This document shows, piece by piece, positions 62,901 to 64,000 of a stretch of 64,000 bases of DNA. The stretch comes from Parelaphostrongylus tenuis. Lineage: Eukaryota > Nematoda > Chromadorea > Rhabditida > Metastrongylidae. The stretch lies in NCBI GenBank assembly GCA_019055375.1, contig JAHQIW010003648.1, positions 1 through 64,000 of the forward strand. The letters are read 5' to 3'. Position numbers and translations under genes: made by a program. Below the pieces are notes generated by a model. The model saw only the letters and a program-made list of their open reading frames with translations, searched no databases and was not told the DNA's origin. The stretch's first letter is position 1; the number at the start of each line of letters is the position of its first letter.

Positions 62901-64000
62901 TGTGTAAGTTTACTAAGTTCAGTCCTTCAGACTGATTTGATAGCAATAAGCTGACACCGATGGGATTTGGAGCTAGTTAGCACTTGAGACGCACTTAAGC
63001 CCAGGACCGTGTTGCCGTGAAAACATTCCAGAGGGTGAAAAGTGAAAACTGGTCGGAGACATCTCCTTGCAATCATGAAGATAGCTGAGCTCACCCTTTA
63101 AAAACCATGAGAATTATTTTGATGATCACCACGTGACGTCAAATCTCACCGAGTTACTGTAATTGCGGTGTCGCTTCTCGTGGGAAAGTAGGCAGGCGGC
63201 CAGACACGCAAGCACAGACGTGCACAGCCTCTTATCCGACCGCCACGCAAGTGCCGGGTACGAGGCCGCCTGCCTATCAACGCTGATTCTCAAAAGGCTA
63301 AAGCGTTCCCATCTGAAGTGGAAGACAGCGTGGGGAACGAGAGCGTCGAACTCAGCGCCTTGCTTTCTCATTAAGTGCCTCACTAACCACATGGCCAATG
63401 CCCTTTCAATAGTATGAAGTAGTTAAATTTATATGTTGTATTATTGGAAAATATACTCACCATAGAAACGTTCATAGAATTCCGAAGTTTGGTAGCCACA
63501 AATATAAACACTGGCATGGAGAAGCTCGAAGCGCGATTTTCGACTTCATGGACACGTAGTAGAAATCGGCGTCTATAATAGTACCAGTAAGAAAGGAAAG
63601 AACACTGAGTAATTTGCACTAAAGATACCTACGTATTGAGAAAGTGATCTACCCAGAACTTAACGATATGATGTTGCGCGAGTGTTACAACCAAATAACG
63701 TCCTACTATAAAAGAAGGCTGGGATAAATTCGAAATGAACTGATTGAGACAAGAGTTTTGGCTCACCTTCTTTTAATACCCGTTCAACTTCCCTAAACAT
63801 CCGTCGAACAGATTCTGTTTGCTGTTCAGTTGCTTGAGGGGGTAGCAACGAGTCGAGTGTTCCTTTATCAATTACCACAGAAAAATCGTCATCACCAAAA
63901 GACAACTAGATCAAAAGACAAAGTGTCACTGAAAGAAGAGACTGAAGCAGTTAGCAACGTGAAGATACCAACCGAAGTAGCGTCGTCCGCCTTGAAGAGA
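47910..64000 (-). CDS. METTL13: METTL13 orthologue (eEF1A methyltransferase), 5' part beyond window
   Basis: METTL13 is a two-domain SAM-dependent enzyme that methylates eEF1A at Lys55 (N-terminal domain) and at its N-terminus (C-terminal domain). Fifteen exons join in phase: 63973-64000, 63767-63905, 63633-63705, 63461-63572, 61800-61918, 61572-61706, 55525-55588, 55355-55471, 55122-55293, 54522-54694, 54390-54452, 54182-54320, 51176-51310, 48378-48496, 47910-48047 (stop TGA). About 575 codons are visible of about 700. Landmarks: FSVVIDKGTLDSLL, GRYLVVTLAQHHI, RVHEVEN, DRLVVVTLSRSQ, DWVVEDV, RRLIFLSSSHVVQSEA, CDHHSLMLAGL, the SAM loop FAILGLGGGVLASFL, IDGIELDPDIV, GLSCPPAVF, ALNMVTRDEE and EDVNEVLFGC. 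No stop or frameshift was seen. Exon 63973-64000 is the least certain. Confidence 0.92.
48950..50130 (+). other. Possible retroelement debris around a SINE, in METTL13 intron
   Basis: 48953-49060 encodes a charged coiled-coil-like stretch (LREQMASQRFEDLRQKM), and 49890-50070 a basic stretch (VGKTHRSQTKVQAADPKVQR). They flank a SINE inserted at 49.46 kb. They might be pieces of one gag/pol-like element, but no catalytic motif was seen. Confidence 0.25.
49455..49747 (-). repeat. SINE family S, well-preserved copy
   Basis: On the minus strand it runs from gcgcatgtggcgcagtggtt through gggtcggtaaattggtacc to tgatcaacgccgagggcttt. It is very close to the 19.75-kb copy but with gtgtgatctc at the B-box. 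It lies in the intron between METTL13 exons 51176 and 48496. Confidence 0.8.
50880..51045 (+). repeat. Dispersed repeat family D, copy 2
   Basis: Blocks tcgctgaagcgtcataaaaa, cgtctacgtagcgcactagc and gattactaacaccctcgaaa match the 30.2- and 60.9-kb copies. Confidence 0.55.
51380..51905. repeat. Compound foldback element with three inverted terminal copies
   Basis: The terminus gacttgttttgagccgatag occurs once on the plus strand (about 51439) and twice inverted (about 51590 and 51868). The left arm 51380-51477 pairs with 51565-51668 (including gctatcgacc...ttttac). The segment 51465-51548 (cctatttcgtcctattg, ccctcggttccgtcgatccc) pairs with 51787-51862. It looks like a palindromic element that acquired a second right end. 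It is in the METTL13 intron between exons 54182 and 51310. Confidence 0.75.
51910..53900. other. Intronic DNA of METTL13, nothing recognised
   Basis: AT-rich intron sequence. A single frame at 52724-52942 has no family motif. Confidence 0.35.
53930..54095 (+). repeat. Dispersed repeat family D, copy 3
   Basis: It shares gcggtcgatataaaacataa, ttaacagcattctaagacaa, cgtgctagccagaaatttaa and gcgaaagggat with the 30.2-kb copy. Its right end abuts METTL13 exon 54182-54320. Confidence 0.55.
56050..56130 (+). repeat. tRNA-like A-box fragment
   Basis: The sequence gtggcagcacagtggttagtg resembles a SINE head. No B-box or tail of family S follows, so it could be family T or another lineage. Confidence 0.3.
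56530..56780 (+). repeat. Isolated unit of the 350-bp repeat family
   Basis: Blocks ccgatagcctgagaaatg, attaagcttggtttgtg and cttcacaacggattcttt correspond to the 24.1-25.3-kb array. A further unit follows at about 57230-57560, split by a family-A element. Confidence 0.5.
56787..57225. repeat. Family-A element inserted in a 350-bp repeat unit
   Basis: It begins gataatgacttttttgagcc and ends gagaacactcggaacga, with gtgtttcgatcttgacagtc and its inverse gactgtcaaggtcgaaacac as inner arms. Repeat sequence of the other family resumes on both sides, so the insertion order is readable. Confidence 0.65.
58058..58535. repeat. Short family-A element plus adjoining half copy
   Basis: 58058-58262 has both ends (cgaatgttttatcaagacca and its inverse ending aaaacactcgggtt). 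58325-58535 is a right half with cgaggctataaggtcgaaac and atgttggctcaaataac. Confidence 0.6.
59010..59275 (+). repeat. SINE family S, 5'-truncated copy
   Basis: The A-box is missing. From catcgcacgcgaggtcaatg it follows the reference through ggtcggtaaattggtacc to cgccgaaagcttt. It lies in METTL13 intron 55588-61572. Confidence 0.75.
60230..61000 (+). repeat. 350-bp-family remnant joined to dispersed repeat family D, copy 4
   Basis: 60280-60560 carries cgatagctaaaatc and ctctgtaacggccgg-type blocks. 60850-61000 carries ttgctcaagcgttataaaca, ggccacgtagcgcactagcc and caacgaaagggg, matching family D. METTL13 intron. Confidence 0.5.
61078..61152 (-). repeat. tRNA-like element (family T, diverged)
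   Basis: On the minus strand gatggtttagtgatatcac (A-box-like) precedes gcgagttcaagtatt (B-box-like) at tRNA spacing. The arms do not fold into a full cloverleaf. Confidence 0.4.
62085..62380 (-). repeat. tRNA-like SINE (family T)
   Basis: On the minus strand gtggcaatattggtaacaca and ctagttcaaatcccagct form A- and B-box-like elements. The flanking blocks gccagcaaccaaccgtt and taacatcacaccactgct match those around the inverted pair at 44.9-45.2 kb. Confidence 0.5.
63188..63277. repeat. GC-rich 13-bp perfect inverted repeat
   Basis: The sequence taggcaggcggcc (63188-63200) is exactly inverted as ggccgcctgccta (63265-63277) around a 64-bp spacer. It is in the METTL13 intron between 63461 and 61918 and stands out in GC from its surroundings. 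Confidence 0.6.

Noticed and set aside
1..64000. CRISPR arrays, operon-type bacterial genes, rRNA
   Set aside because: Nothing resembling these was seen; the window is eukaryotic.

Overview
The window reads as nuclear DNA of a nematode, most likely a strongylid (hookworm-like) roundworm. The evidence is many small exons with GT/AG introns, TTTCAG-type spliced-leader acceptors just 5' of start codons, AT-rich DNA, and a dense load of RTE, mariner, Penelope-like, tRNA-derived SINE and inverted-repeat elements. Gene models were built by hand from reading frame, intron phase and family motifs. No database search was run.

1-14.3 kb holds a block of three neighbouring genes that all look damaged. 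A divergent minus-strand gene (about 1.26-4.29 kb, not identified) has an in-frame TGA. A four-exon copy of the SUMO-conjugating enzyme ubc-9 (4.54-7.74 kb) has lost its catalytic cysteine and carries two frameshifting indels. A nine-exon copy of psr-1/JMJD6 (10.8-14.25 kb) has an in-frame TAG in its catalytic core and an unreadable first exon. ubc-9 and psr-1 lie on the same cosmid (F29B9) in C. elegans, so the order is ancestral. The block may be a decayed segmental duplicate.

14.4-21.5 kb is mobile-element territory: a mariner miniature, a 3'-truncated RTE retrotransposon with an intact endonuclease frame between diverged 122-bp direct repeats, a mariner transposase relic and several SINE copies.

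21.5-36.9 kb (minus) is a complete 12-exon, 442-codon gene of the type I inositol-polyphosphate 5-phosphatase family (INPP5A/ipp-5-like). Every exon joins in phase, but most metal-binding and catalytic residues are replaced. It looks like a conserved pseudoenzyme. Its introns hold RTE, mariner and satellite-like repeats.

36.9-47.9 kb has no confident gene. It holds SINEs, a tRNA-like inverted pair, a nearly perfect nested palindrome and a Penelope-like reverse-transcriptase relic.

47.9-64.0 kb (minus) carries the C-terminal 575 codons of a METTL13 (eEF1A methyltransferase) orthologue in 15 exons, all in phase, running off the right edge. Its introns contain foldback elements, SINEs and dispersed repeats. 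The downstream genes being clean argues that the lesions at the left are biological rather than general sequencing error.
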